A DNA stretch of 64,000 nucleotides from Diogma glabrata (lineage: Eukaryota > Arthropoda > Insecta > Diptera > Cylindrotomidae), in assembly GCA_963693315.1 (NCBI GenBank), contig OY856187.1, forward strand, positions 70,784,033-70,848,032. The letters run 5' to 3'. How positions within the stretch are numbered: position 1 is the first letter of the stretch; each line of letters starts with the position of its first letter. Below the pieces are notes generated by a model. That model saw only the letters and a list, made by a program, of their open reading frames with translations, did not search any database and was not told where the DNA came from. A program made the translations under genes and the position numbers. Shown in pieces: positions 21,601 through 33,982 of this stretch.

Positions 21601-23375
21601 TAAAATCAATTTTTTAGTTTCTGTGTGTCCTTCTGATTCAAGAAAAAACATTTTATAAAATTACCCCAAAAATAGTTTATTTAAAATTTATATCAATATT
21701 GTTTGTAGTTAAAATATTATTTGGGTCATGCACAATTGAAAAAGTTTGTATTTCCGAAAATAGCCAATTAAAATTGTGTGAATTTTTTTATTCAATTTCC
21801 CTTCAAGCATAAATTCATTTATTTCCGTCATTCAAATACAAAATTCCCATATATTAACAATTTTTTTTGTAATTGTTTTCATAAATCACTTCACAACATA
21901 GCGAAATAATCGATAAAAAAATCCTCACTCATAAATAATTGAAGTAACTAAAATACAAAAAAAAAATTGTTCACTACATTCACGTGGAGCAAAATATATA
22001 ATTTATATTTTCTTTCAATTTCAATGGACCATTTCCAATTTTCAAAAATAAAAGAAAAACCGCAAACATATTTTCCAGCCTACATCGTATTATGTTTATT
22101 TACAATTTAAACTTATTTTTAAATAAAATATAAATTTTTTTTTCAATTAACGCAAAGTTGTCTGTTCATATGTATCTTGAATACAGTTTATAAACATGAT
22201 TGTCGTCATTGGGTTTCTTAACTTAAACGATGATGGAATGATTATAAACAGTTTGTTTTTATATTTTATTGACATGCTATAAAAACGTAAGTCGTCATTA
22301 TTCGAGTGGGTTTTTGTAAAAAGAAAAAAACGAAATTAAGTTAAATGCATCGCAATGAGGTTGTATATCCTTACAGCTTTCCTAGAATAGAATGACCTTT
22401 AATATATCAATTATAAATATGCACCATTCTGATTAATCATCAACCTTCCCACGGCCCTAAACACTAATACTGAATACACATTCTTTAATTCTATTTCCTC
22501 TTTTTATTTTTGTTACAAAGGAAGGAAATTAAATTAATTAAAATGTTATATCTAGACATTTTCTTTTGTTACAACTTGCCAAACTTTTAAAAGTTCAAGA
22601 TCAACCTGAGATTGTTTTTTTGAATGTTTCTAAATGATTTTAATTATTTTTGCAATGGGTCATCGTTGAATATGTAATTTGTTTTGATGTTTTTTTGTTG
22701 TGTTGGTTGATATATATGTTGGTGTCAAACAGAGATATGCAAAATAATTTTACAAAAGGATGACAGTTTTGCAATGCTCAAGTTTGAAGTCTATAGAAGG
22801 TCATTTCTATGAAAATGGGAAAAAACAAAATGTTTTAAATAAATTAATATGGAAATTTAAAAAAAATTGGTTGCTATAGAAATTTAGGAAAATAATTATC
22901 AAACGAAAAACTACTTGGATTAACAATTTTCTCCAAAAACATTTTACTATTTTTGTAAATTTATGTATTTTAATTTATGCAAATAATACAGAATCTTACT
23001 CGTACAAAAAATCTCGTGTGTAATTCGGGCAAATCTTGTGTGTAATTCGGCTCGGCTAACGCCTCGAGCAACAATTTGACTCTCAAACAAAAAAGACCAA
23101 CTTTACGCCCTTAATACACAATAGTTATTTACATATCGAGGGCTGAAACTAGAAGATTACGCCTGCGTTTCATATTGAAGCCCGACGCGAAGCGAAGGCT
23201 TTTATTGAACTAAGGGCATAATTTTCCTTTCAGCCTGAGTGTACAACGTTTTACTCACAGCTACACAACTTAATTGCAGTATAAATCAATTTTTGAATTT
23301 TTTAAACTCGCTAGACATTTTGAAAATTATACTAAACATGCCATGATTTTTTCTATAAACTTCATACAATAATTT
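18630..23375. other. Noncoding DNA, probably intron or intergenic
   Basis: No supported gene. Noted items: three to four copies of TTAAACTAAAGTT(A/G)TTTTGG at 19765-19830; TTTCGAAAGCTAAGCTTTCAT at about 19728, related to the arms of the palindrome at 38191-38430; a less AT-rich, possibly repeat-derived stretch at 20280-21250 with no readable domain; and a short patch at 22990-23270 with small hairpins (AGCCCGACGCGAAGCGAAGG). Confidence 0.35.
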
Positions 23376-23376
23376 A

Positions 23377-23629
23377 TTTTATCCACGACTACTAAAGAAT
23401 ATATGCTTTCCATGAGTATGTCGTCCATTGTAATTGTATTCATTCCACAACTAGTGAATTTGACTAAAATTCTTTAACAGCTCTATAGTTAATGAAATAT
23501 TCCCTTAACAAATTAAACAACAAACTTGTTTTGTTTTTCGCTATCTTTGATGTTTTTATTTCAATACGGCGATACAAATTTTTGCATGAAATGGAAATTA
23601 AACGAAATATTTTACAGTCGTGGATAAAA
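23377..23629. mobile_element. Tc1/mariner-class MITE with TA target duplication
   Basis: Perfect 14-bp inverted ends, TTTTATCCACGACT and AGTCGTGGATAAAA, are flanked by TA at 23375-23376 and 23630-23631. Total 253 bp, noncoding. TA duplication points to mobilisation by a Tc1/mariner/pogo-type transposase. Confidence 0.75.
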
Positions 23630-23843
23630 TAGCATCTTGTATTCGCTTAGGATGATGGCAATTCTTCACTCGGATGATTCATCCTCGTGAAGATTTGCCT
23701 TCATTCTAAGCCCATACAAGAATCTACTATGTTTGTTCTAGTTTTATGATTATTTTCCGGGCGATTATTTTACGGGCGGCAAAGTAGAAAAATACACTAA
23801 TGTTTTATATAGCAACGGGCTTTTATTTTACGGGCGAATAGTT

Positions 23844-24655
23844 TATAGCTAGTATGTTTCTCGCTATATGATTTTACTTCGTATCCTCAGATAAGTTGTA
23901 TTTTTCTTCCGGATCTTGTATGATTAAAAGCTCCAATTAAAAGCTTGTAGTTTCTCGCTTTATATATTCTCGCTATATTCGTATCTTCAATTACATAACT
24001 TGAATTTTCTTAATATAATATGATGAAAATCCTCAAAAGCTTGTAGTTTCTCGCTTTATATATTCTCGGTATATTCGTATCTTCAATTACATAACTTGAA
24101 TTTTCTTGATATAAAATGATGAAAATCCGCTTTATATATGCTGCGAATCTCTACTTTGATGAATTTGAATTTTTGGTTTACGTTCAATATGCCATAAAAT
24201 GTTAAACGTTAACTTGAACTTTGAAGTAGGTTAATAAAACATTTAATTTTTTCATAAATTTTTAAAAATTATAATTTCATAACAACTTCTTTTTAAAAAA
24301 AAATATATTACTTAATTCCTTCGTTACATATAATGATTAACTTATATAAATGATAAGTTTATTATACACTAAACTATTTTCTTTTTAAAATAATTTAAAT
24401 CTATATTTAGCCAATATAGGCAATTAAATTCAGCAATTTTTAATTCCTTAACGGTTGAAGAAAGAAACTTAATTAAATTTATTTTTTCATTTTTGAAAAA
24501 ATAATGTTTTTCAAAACTAACTAAGTTTTTTATTGAAAAAATAAGTTTTTCAAACATACTTAGATTTGTTAACCGCGAGTATCCTAAAGTTTATAAAAAT
24601 TACTGCCAAAATAAAGTTAATAAGATTTAGCGAAATTTGGTGAGAAATCACCACA
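23844..24655 (-). repeat. 3' LTR (812 bp) with internal duplication
   Basis: Matches 26098-26813 but carries an extra tandem copy of a 96-bp unit (23939-24034 and 24035-24130) starting AAAAGCTTGTAGTTTCTCGC. The second unit is the one resembling the 5' LTR. Confidence 0.88.
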
Positions 24656-24997
24656 AACACTCCCTCATCAGTGATTCGCCAGAAGAACGAAAAATAATTT
24701 TCAAAAGCAAGATAAATTTTTAAATTAATTAATTTTCAAAATAAACAAAAAAATAATTTTAAAATATTTTAAATAACGCTGTTTCGAATATATAATAAAT
24801 TTTATCAAAGATTCGAACAAGAATGACCTCATCATCATCTAAAAAAAAATGAAATTTTTAAGATGATATTGAAATGAGTGAGCTTATTGAATCAAACGAA
24901 TAAATAATTTTAGAAATTATGTCGAATAATAAAGATTTTAATAAAATCGCATTAGACAGTTGCTAACGACAGTGAAAAGATCAAACGTCTACAACAT

Positions 24998-26080
24998 TTA
25001 ACTAACTTGACTGGAAAGCAAAGATTTTTTAAAATCATTAAAACAATTATCAATAAAATTTAATAATTTTTGAGGTGTTTTAATTATTCTTCCAGATTTA
25101 GAAATTCTTTGATTGGGAATAATAATTACTGATGGCTGATCATTGAATGTTACTTTCTTTTTACTTTTATTTAGTAAAATAGAATCCGGTTTATTTGTAC
25201 CAGATGAATCTGATTGATTCAGATTAGAAGGAGATTTTAAAGAATTAGAATGATCAGCTGGATTTAAATTGTTAGAAAATTGTATCTGCTTGCTTAAATT
25301 AGAAAATTCAGAAAAATTTTTAGAATTAATATTTGAAGTTGAATCTGATAGATTCATGGATTTTGCATTTACGAGAGAACTGTGGTGTTCATCGTCTGAA
25401 TTTGCATGATAACATGGTTTAAGTCGATCAATTGAAATTTTGACTTCTTTGCCATTAATTTCTATATTGAAAGTTTTATTGTTTCGACTTAAAACTTTGA
25501 AAGGACCTGTGTAAGGAGCTTGCAATGAGCTCCTTAAGGCATCTGTACGCAAAAATACATGTGAGCAAGTATGTAAATCTTTGCTCACAAAAGAAGAAGA
25601 TGATGCATGATGTGATGCTGGTGTTGGTCTAATTTCATCAAAATGTTTTTTCAATTCTTTAACGAACTCTGATTGGGGACAAAAAGATTTTGCAGTAGAA
25701 TCTAAGAATTGTCCTGGAATTCTAATCGAGCTTCCAAAAGTGAGTTCCGCTGAAGTAGATTGTAGTTCTTCGCTGAATGAGGTTCTCAAACCTAGAAGGA
25801 CTGAAGGTAGAACTTTTGTCCAGTCTGGACGGTCATGACACATAATTGCTGATTTAATTGTGCGATGCCATCTTTCTACCATACCGTTGCATTTTGGATT
25901 ATAAGAAGTGGTTCTGAATCTGTTGAAACCTCGTAGGTTTGAAAGTTCAGAGAAAAGTTGGGATTCGAATTGGGTTCCTTGATCAGTTATAATTGATTCT
26001 GGAACACCAAATCTCGAAATCCAAGAATTGTATACAGCGAATGCGACAGTTGCAGCAGTGATGTCTGGAACTGGTATCAC
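24998..26080 (-). pseudogene. Ty3/gypsy integrase, C-terminal part
   Basis: A 360-codon open frame, read from the deletion junction with no true ATG. It enters the integrase core at IPVPDITAATVAFAV. It has the second catalytic Asp in IITDQGTQFES (residue 33) and the Glu in NGMVERWHRT (residue 69), giving the D-35-E spacing; the first catalytic Asp is lost. Then come the RPDWTKVLPSVLLGLRTSF segment, the C-terminal APYTGPFKVLSR...VSIDRLKPCY-like module (here ISIDRLKPCY), and a Ser/Asn/Lys-rich tail. The frame is free of stops, consistent with a young copy. Without the first Asp and an initiator it cannot make active integrase. Confidence 0.9.
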
Positions 26081-26093
26081 GTCGGGGTCACCA
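26076..26093 (-). other. Primer binding site for tRNA-Trp
   Basis: On the minus strand TGGTGACCCCGACGTGAT is complementary to the 3' end of eukaryotic tRNA-Trp including CCA, and lies four bases after the 5' LTR. The last five bases (GTGAT) are shared with the integrase codons that follow, so the deletion junction falls here. Confidence 0.85.
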
Positions 26094-26097
26094 ATTA

Positions 26098-26813
26098 TAT
26101 AGCTAGTATGTTTCTCGCTATATGATTTTACTTCGTATCCTCAGATAAGTTGTATTTTTCTTCCGGATCTTGTATGATTAAAAGCTCCAATTAAAAGCTT
26201 GTAGTTTCTCGCTTTATATATTCTCGGTATATTCGTATCTTCAATTACATAACTTGAATTTTCTTGATATAAAATGATGAAAATCCGCTTTATATATGAT
26301 GCGAATCTCTACTTTGATGAATTTGAATTTTTGGTTTACGTTCAATATGCCATAAAATGTTAAACGTTAACTTGAACTTTGAAGTAGGTTAATAAAACAT
26401 TTAATTTTTTCATAAATTTTTAAAAATTATAATTTCATAACAATTTCTTTTTAAAAAAAAATATATAACTTAATTCCTTCGTTACATATAATGATTAACT
26501 TATATAAATGATAAGTTTATTATACACTAAACTATTTTCTTTTTAAAATAATTTAAATCTATATTTAGCCAATATAGGCAATTAAATTCAGCAATTTTTA
26601 ATTCCTTAACGGTTGAAGAAAGAAACGTAATTAAATTTATTTTTTCATTTTTGAAAAAATAATGTTTTTCAAAACTAACTAAGTTTTTTATTGAAAAAAT
26701 AAGTTTTTCAAACATACTTAGATTTGTTAACCGCGAGTATCCTAAAGTTTATAAAAATTACTGCCAAAATAAAGTTAATAAGATTTAGCGAAATTTGGTG
26801 AGAAATCACCACA
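26098..26813 (-). repeat. 5' LTR (716 bp)
   Basis: On the minus strand it starts TGTGGTGATTTCTCACC and ends CTAGCTATA. It matches the other LTR except for a few substitutions and the absence of a 96-bp duplication. A 62-codon open frame within it is present in both LTRs and has no known function. Confidence 0.88.
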
Positions 26814-27213
26814 AGTTCAACTTTCAGTCACGATAACTAGGATGTAAAATGTGTTTTACGATTCGTTTGTGCGTAAATAGTTATTGTTCTTTTGAGTTCG
26901 TTTGATGTTGTCAAAAATACTTACGCGTTAGGGCGTAAAATAGAAATTTTAGGCATTGTTATTTCGACTTTAGACATTGTTATTTCAATAGGAAACAAGG
27001 CATGCTTTACGCACAATTTTTGAATCGTTAAAGTGCATTTTACGGTTTACTCGTACAAAAAATATTTTGCATTTGTGTCTTGGCTAAGTTCGTGAACGAG
27101 CGATATCCAAAAAGTGGTTAAGAGATTATACTTTATAGGTTTAAAAGTAAACAAAATAGGATATTTGTCGAACGTTTTTACGACCGTTTGAATAAAAATA
27201 TTTAAATAAAGTA

Positions 27214-29730
27214 CACCCAATCCTTTTTCGCGATACATTGGTTCCAGCGGACGACGCGCAAAAAAAGATTGCGTGAAAAAATTTCAACACTCATACATAT
27301 GTAAATTAGGGCCAAAGCCAAAAAAAAACGTTAAAATATGTTTAATTTCGTAAATTATCGTAAATCCATTTACATTGTTTATTTCAAATACTTACATATA
27401 TGTGTACAAAATTATAAAACAATATGTATACAAAAAACCTAAAATATAATAATAAAAACTAAATTTAATTCCATTAAAATAATTGTCTTCTTCAATCGCT
27501 ATCAGTATCGGTAGTGAAATTCAACCGTTTGATTTTTTTTTTGAGGAACTGTCGGAATATCGCTCGAACTTGATTCTGACGATTCGTTGTCAAGAATTAC
27601 TAAGCTTTGCAGAGATTCTTGATTAGAGTCATTTCTTGGACTTAATTATGGACTTTTTTTGTTGTTCTGTTGAACATGGGTTTGACTTTACAATAAACTC
27701 CGTAATGTTTCTTTGATTCGACCGATTCGATGACGGCCCCATTAATTCTTTATGCAGTTCCTTGTAGCTCATCTACAGAGTCGTAATTCATGTTGAAATT
27801 TGTAGCAAGTAGCAAGCTTAAGGCCATTCTTAATTGTTTCTACTCTAAGTGGTAGCTCCTCTGCTATTTCGTCACTGCTGTTTGATAATTCGACATTTAT
27901 GGAAGTAATTTCAATTAAATCTTTATCATCTAACATCTGATTCGAAATTTTCACGCGTCATATCTTCAAACCCTTCCCCACCGACGGAACGCGGCAAATT
28001 AAGTAGTTCATCGTAATTGTTACTACTACCTATTAAAGCTGTTTCAGTTGCAACAAAAGCTGGCCATAGCGGTTTCCAACATGCGTTTAACGTAGAGCTT
28101 TTAAAGCAAGTGCAATTGCTGAAATGCTATTGCACTAGTGCTATTGCCGTAGTGCAATTACTGAAGTCACGTAGGTGATACAATTCAGAATAAGAAATTG
28201 GTTCCAAGCATTACTGAAATCTAATTCATCGTCATTCTCCATTTTTTCCAGAATGCACCGAAAAGACTTTTTCAAGTAGTACATTTTGAACGTCGATATA
28301 ATGCCTTGGTCCAACGGTTGTATGGTTGATGTGGTATTAGGTGGGAGAACAATAACCTTTACATTGGGATGGTTTAGTACTGGATTAACGGGCGCATTAT
28401 CAATTATTAGCAGCACCTTGAAGGCCTGTTTCTTTTCTTTCAAATACCGCTTCACCTCTGGAACAAAACATTTCTCAAACCAATTTTTGAATATAACCGC
28501 TGTGACCCATGCTTTTTTATTTGCAACCCAATGAACGGATCATTTTAATAAATCCATGCCCTCTTGTTTAGGAGAAGAGGTTTAAGCATGCGGTCTCTGG
28601 AAGCATTACTGCATAGTAAAAATGTTACACGCTCCTTTGCACGTTTAAAACCACCTACTGATTTCTGAGCTTTCGACACGTACTTCCGGGTTGGTAGTCG
28701 TTTCCAGAAGAGACTGGTTTCATCTGCATTGAATACCTGGTCTGGTGTGTAGCCGCACCTTCTTCGTATATTTTTGCTAGTTTTGGGAGATAATCTTCCG
28801 TAGCTTTTAGGTCAGCAGAAGCAATTAACTCCTTTCGTTTTCAAATTATGGAAACCATGTCGTTCTAAGAATTTAGAAATCCACCAACCGCTAGCTGAAA
28901 ATTCATGTTTTCTCTATTTCGCAGATGATGACGTTGAAGGTTCTTGGTGAAAAATAGCATTATAAATACGAATGGCCTTTTCTTTAATCCTCAATCCACA
29001 TCCTCAGTCCATCGACATTAACATTTCTACAATACGACGATGTTGTTCCCGTCACTTTTTTACCAGATATTACGAAGTATTTGATTGAATTTTCATTCTT
29101 CTTTATAGTACGCACCGTCGATCCACTGAGACCAAGTTTCTGACCAACTCTTGTTGAGCCCATGCCTTGTTCTAGACCGTCCAAAACTTTGATTTTTAAC
29201 TCTAGTGAAATTCCCTTGCGCTTGGTACCTTTTTTGCTGGCCATTGCGGTATCTTAAACTGAACAAAAAATGTATAATAACCACTTAAATAATTTTAATT
29301 TTCACATTATTTAATTTAATTACATTTAGTTACCAATTGTTTAAAATTAATTGCAATAAGCAATTTATTAGACAATAATAAATTATTATAGAAGAGTTAT
29401 AAACTTTAACTTATTAAACACTTGGATTTAAAACTTATTACAACAGATGCACATCCGACACCATCAAAATATCCTAGAAGACTAAAGTAAAAAATAAAAA
29501 TATCTATGTAAATGTAACAAAAGAAAAATATTTTTCAACTTTGCGGGAATCCCCCAGTTCTGTGTAATGGTCGATGTAAGACTAAATATAACGCACTGAA
29601 CTAAAACTTTTGATTTTTTTGGGAAAATAATAAAACGTAAAAGTGAATAAATCGCTTAAAAAAGAAAATTGTACTTAAGAAAAACTCCTGAAATCACTTT
29701 AAAAAAATCGCGTAAAAAAAGGATTGGGTG
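27214..29730 (-). mobile_element. Tigger/pogo DNA transposon
   Basis: Inverted ends CACCCAATCCTTTTTCGCG (27214) and CGCGTAAAAAAAGGATTGGG (ending TG at 29730) are flanked by TA at 27212-27213 and 29731-29732. The 2517-bp body contains a decayed Tigger transposase on the minus strand. TA duplication, end sequence and DDE/D protein all agree with pogo/Tigger. Confidence 0.92.
28141..29244 (-). pseudogene. Tigger (pogo family) transposase, broken
   Basis: The N-terminus (29244-28987, MASKKGTKRKGISLELKIKV) is the CENP-B/psq-like helix-turn-helix that binds the element ends. After WIED the frame shifts; the next parts (IKEKAIRIYNAIFHQEP, GWWISKFLERHGFHNLKTKG, SADLKATEDYLPKLAKIYEE) are split between frames. 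The DDE core follows: QVFNADETSLFWKRLPTRKY (first Asp), then KKAWVTAVIFKNWFEKCF, LLIIDNAPVNP (second Asp) and NTTSTIQPLDQGIISTFK. Several frameshifts and stops make it inactive. The C-terminal part past 28141 is degraded, with a local CTATTGC-rich duplication at about 28095-28165. A remnant acidic segment remains at 27954-27769. Confidence 0.88.
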
Positions 29731-30523
29731 TATATATATTTTAAATATTTAGAGAAATACCTAGATTAATCATACAATGTTTTCTCTATGTCTTTTATGA
29801 TTCTAAAGCGCTAGTGATTTGAATTTTGTTAAATCGCAATGATATAAGGTTTGCTGCAATTTTAAACTCCTAATGAATTTATTTTACTTCTACACTATTT
29901 CAGAGCAGTATTCTATCAAGAGCTTGTTACGAATAAATGCCTTGTGATAAAATGCGTTATTCGAATTTTTTTTCCCGCAAGAGTATTTATTTGTACCTGG
30001 CCCAAGACTCATTTGCCAAAATTGGCCCCAGCACATCAGTCAAAACTTGGTTTAAGCTTGAGTCGTTCGAAAATGTTAAGCCTAGCCAAAACCCCAAAAG
30101 TTGAATTGCGGGCTTGATCCAGGTTTCGTCCCTTAGCTTATTCTTACCCGGGTATTTTAGATTATTCCAAAGAACTTTTACGATTTTTCTAAAAATTTAT
30201 GGTTGTCATGCTTTATTATGAAACAACAAAAAATAATACCATACCATGACAGCAGTTTGTAAAAGAGGCGTAAACAAATAAAGACATAACAAATTCATTC
30301 TCAAACTTCAATAAGTCACTTCCGCTATGGTTAAAAAAATATTTTAATATTATTAGTTCTAATTTATTTTTTAATTTATGTCTATTTTATTGTTAGTTTG
30401 ATCGTAGGAAAAGTAGAGTTACAGAACAATAACTTTCACAGAATAATAAAGTTTACTCGTCATCGTTTCTGCTAACTTCTCATACTTCTCATACTTCTCA
30501 TACTCTCATACTCATCCTTGCTT

Positions 30524-30620
30524 CTGAGGCTGTGTGTGTAAAACACCGAGATTTGAACTAAGTTCTTCTGATGAGTCATGAGTGTGAGTTTAATTCCGAC
30601 ACGAAACACATCAAAAATTT
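30524..30620 (+). repeat. tRNA-derived SINE-like copy
   Basis: Contains CTGATGAGTCATGAGTGTGAG and a B-box-like TTTAATTCCGACACGAAACA. Closely related to the minus-strand sequence at 42640-42730. Confidence 0.45.
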
Positions 30621-31627
30621 TCTCTAGAAGTTTTTCTAAAAATTATTTGCTTATTTTATTTTATTTTTTTTATATCATCTATTAACAACACCAATTTTAT
30701 AAATTTCTCTGCGTCCTTAAAATCATGCCTTTTTTTTCCTAATTTGTAAAACAAATGTAATTGTCTCCTCTATTAAAAACATAAATTAATTAAAAAATTA
30801 ATAAAATTATATTAATCAATTAATTTTAAAATAAAATTTAAAAAAAAAAAAAAAACATTAAACAAAAAATATAATGAATTAACATCACAAAATTAAAATA
30901 GAATTTATAAAAAACATAGATAGCCTTATATGAGTGTAAACTCGAAGGCATATTTCAATAAATAAATAAATATGTAAAAGAATGACTGAATGAATCATCT
31001 TTAAAAAATTTCGTTCGTAGCTTTTTTATTTGTAACAGTGTTACGGTTTAATGTGTATTTTTTAGATTGGTCAATAGGACAGTCAAATGCCTTTCCAACA
31101 CACATACATTTGATATCGAGAGAGCCGTTCTCTTGCAATTTGATTTCAAAGTCACCTTAAGTTTGAATTTACAGGAAATTTTCAAATTAAACACCTTAAA
31201 ATTTTTCTAAAAACTCATTAATTTTTTATTTACCTTTTTATATATTTTATATTTATATTCCTTTATTTTATATTTATATTCCAAGTGTGAAATCTGTTTC
31301 AATGTCAGTCACGTAGTTCATAGATTTTATCAGTATTATGTTCTTACAATTCTAATAATCGCAATGAAATACAAAACAAAATTGAATGCAACCTCAAATT
31401 TCCCAATGTAATATTTCAAAACTAAAATCAACGTCACATTGTTTCCAAAAAAAACGGGACAAGACAAAAAAAAAATAAAATAATAAATTTCTCGAGCTTT
31501 CTCTGTAAAGAATGCATTTGCTTGAATATTTGAGAAATTAAGAAAAATTGTATTATGTAATTCCTTTTGCAGAACGATTAGTTTTGTTAAATTAAACGTT
31601 AGTTTTAAATGAGAATGCGATATTGCT

Positions 31628-31660
31628 GTAGTACGCGAGGTAGTAACACCCGTAGATCAA
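31628..31660 (+). repeat. Copy 2 of the dispersed 43-bp core
   Basis: TAGTACGCGAGGTAGTAACA then CCCGTAGATCAA, aligned with the copies at 3038, 34444 and 51946. Confidence 0.45.
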
Positions 31661-32289
31661 AAATAAAAAAAAATTACAAATTAACAAAAACTGATCCTTC
31701 CAAGCGGCACAATAGTAATTTTTCTGATGTCCACACTTTATTTACCGTAGAAAAACGCGTCCAGTTACAGCATTAGTTCCTGTTAAGAATAGCGTATATT
31801 CCACGATTTTTAGTGCATTATTGTGTGGAACATGGTTTGTTTCAAAATAATAAAATTTTTCTAACCATTTCTTCTTCTCTATTGATGAAAAACGTGATCG
31901 ATACAGGTGAGAAAGTCGAAATTTGAACTTGGTTATGTATGATATTCCTAAAACTTAGCATATAAGTAGTATGTAGTATAAAGCATATAAGTAGGATAAA
32001 CGACGCTGGATCGGCTTCGGTTAGAATTTTGGGGGAAACTTCTTTTCTCCCAAGGCGATATCCTAGGGGTTCCTACGGATAAATTCTATTCAGTCCACAG
32101 TCATTCAGCAATTTGTTATTAAATATTCTTTGATGATAGCTATGCTATTGCTTCCTTAACAACGAGCCTTATTTATCGCTGAGGACGATATTGCATCACA
32201 TGGTCAAGAAATATGCCTCTAGTAGAATAATTTGTAACCCAGTTTTAGTTTTGCTCCAGCATATTTCTGAAAAATTAAAAAACATAAGA

Positions 32290-32370
32290 TCCCAAAACGC
32301 ATGTTGTTTTGGAAGCTAGGTCTTAAAAGATTTCTTTGTGCTGCTGCGACACATATTGTAATAATTTTAT
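32290..32370 (+). repeat. Relic 3' end of the non-LTR family at 34.4-38 kb
   Basis: TAGGTCTTAAAAGATTTCTT, then a TGCTGCGACACATATT block and TTTTATTAAAAGAA, align with the 3' end of the element at 37957-38035. A severely 5'-truncated copy, as target-primed reverse transcription commonly leaves. Confidence 0.65.
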
Positions 32371-32866
32371 TAAAAGAAATACAAGAAGATATAATGGTGG
32401 AAAATCAAATCAAGGCACCGATTAAATAAATTTTGTTTTCTATGATAGCATATGGAAATTCTGTTTTCATCACGCTTAATTTCTTGTGAAAATGGGTTCT
32501 TTTTCAACTACAGTGTAAAAAGAATAACAAATTGTTGTTGCTATGGTTTTTCATATATAATTTTACAAAGTTTTTTAAGCAAAGCAACCATGAAAAAATT
32601 GAATATGAATTTTTAATGAGATGCTGTCAAAAACTTATTTTATAATTTAAAGCAAATATCAATAATAGCTGCGTTTTTTTCATTTGGCTCAGGGTCAAGG
32701 TCTAGATCAAGTCTAATTTTTACATGTAAAAACAACAACAACATAACCCAGATATTTATCTGGGTCTAGATCAATGATCTAAAATATTTTGGTTACATAA
32801 AATTGCAAGAGATGGCGAAACGTAGGTTTTGATTTTATAAGGTTGGTATGGTCATTTTAAAACTTA

Positions 32867-33314
32867 TGTGGAGTTCTTTCAGGTTTTTGATGTACATCAA
32901 TTTTTAACTTGTCTGAAATAACGGACAAACCACATGATTTTCATTATTGTTGTATTGGTAACAAAACAAAACATTTTCGATTTAAATTTACATTAAAATA
33001 ATTGTGTAAACATAAAATATTTATTCATTTTACGCAGAATTTATGTTTAATTTTATAAAATTCACCTAATAATTACAAAAAACTATCCACAAATAGTAAA
33101 TTCAAAAAATGGCATCACGTTTGTTATTGTTTTTATACGTGTGTGTTTGTATTAGTTTTTGCTGGAAGTCGAATTTATCAAAAAATCTCAATCTCATAAA
33201 ATTGATGTACATCAGAAAAAACATCAAAAATTTGGTCTGAAAGAACACGACCAATTGATTTACATCAATTTTTTTTGATGTACATCACTTTTTTTTGTCT
33301 GAAAGAATTCCACA
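32867..33314. mobile_element. PIF/Harbinger-type MITE 1
   Basis: Ends TGTGGAGTTCTTTCAG and CTGAAAGAATTCCACA are inverted and flanked by TTA at 32864-32866 and 33315-33317. Subterminal GATGTACATC palindromes recur. The 3-bp TWA duplication is the PIF/Harbinger signature. 448 bp, noncoding. Confidence 0.75.
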
Positions 33315-33320
33315 TTATAA

Positions 33321-33982
33321 TGTGGTTTTCTTTTGACTTTTCTAAATCAATTTATAAATTCGGGTCTGAAAAGAACAAAAAACAAAAGTTGATGTGAAAT
33401 ATGTTTGTATTAGTGATATTTAAATGGCGGTTGTCTACTTTTAAATTTGAAAAATTTCCTATAATAGCATATTCTGCAATTGCGTATTGAAATATTTATA
33501 AAAGATTCAATTAATTTGTACATAAAATAATTTTGTTTTATTCATTCATATTTGTTTTCAATTTAAATTACTTCATTTTAGATAAAAGCGTCTCGTTTAT
33601 TTCTATGATGCATCTTTTTTCATCCGCCCAATGAAATATAATATTTTAATTCTTATTCTTATTTAAGAGTTTTTTTTTTATTTATTAGGAGTTATTTTAT
33701 TAAATGCTACCTAGTTACATTATTGTATATATATAATATAAAACACAATAATTAATTCTTCAAAATTAAACAATTCATAGTTATATAAAAATTGTCGTTA
33801 ACAAAACGTTTATTTTTTAAATTTTCTTTGTTGATATTAGTAATGTCAAAAAAATTTACGAAAAAATGCACATTTTTTTTTGATGTAAATCGGAAAAAAA
33901 ATTGATGTTTTTGGGTGAAAAGAACAAAATTTTTGATTTACATCAATTTTTTTTGATGGATTTGGGTGAAAAGAATTCGACA
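33321..33982. mobile_element. PIF/Harbinger-type MITE 2
   Basis: Begins TGTGGTTTTCTTTTGAC and ends GTGAAAAGAATTCGACA, flanked by TAA at 33318-33320 and 33983-33985. It shares the TGATGTAAATC/TGATGTACATC subterminal motif with the MITE just to its left, three bases away. 662 bp, noncoding. Confidence 0.7.

Larger units (their letters stand above)
23844..26813 (-). mobile_element. Internally deleted Ty3/gypsy (CsRn1-like) LTR retrotransposon
   Basis: Two LTRs (23844-24655 and 26098-26813) lie in direct orientation and flank only the end of pol. A perfect 4-bp target duplication AGTT sits at 23840-23843 and 26814-26817. Reading on the minus strand, the 5' LTR is the right one, starting TGTGGTGATT. 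Five bases after it is an 18-nt tRNA-Trp primer site. A purine-rich tract (GATGAGGGAGTG) precedes the 3' LTR. Tryptophan-tRNA priming and the integrase tail type fit the CsRn1 clade. gag, protease, RT, RNase H and the start of integrase are missing. By-eye comparison shows about four substitutions between LTRs, so insertion was recent. Confidence 0.9.
29733..32866. other. Noncoding DNA with short repeats
   Basis: No gene found. Holds a CTCATACTT short tandem at 30476-30515, a SINE-like copy at about 30524-30620, the dispersed core at 31628, a segment 31870-31990 resembling 42940-43090 (shared AAAGTCGAAATTTGAACTTG), and a relic non-LTR 3' end at 32290-32370. Confidence 0.45.

Noticed and set aside
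24369..24557. 62-codon frame repeated at 26527-26715.
   Set aside because: Both are inside the two LTRs; the duplication reflects LTR identity, not a gene pair.
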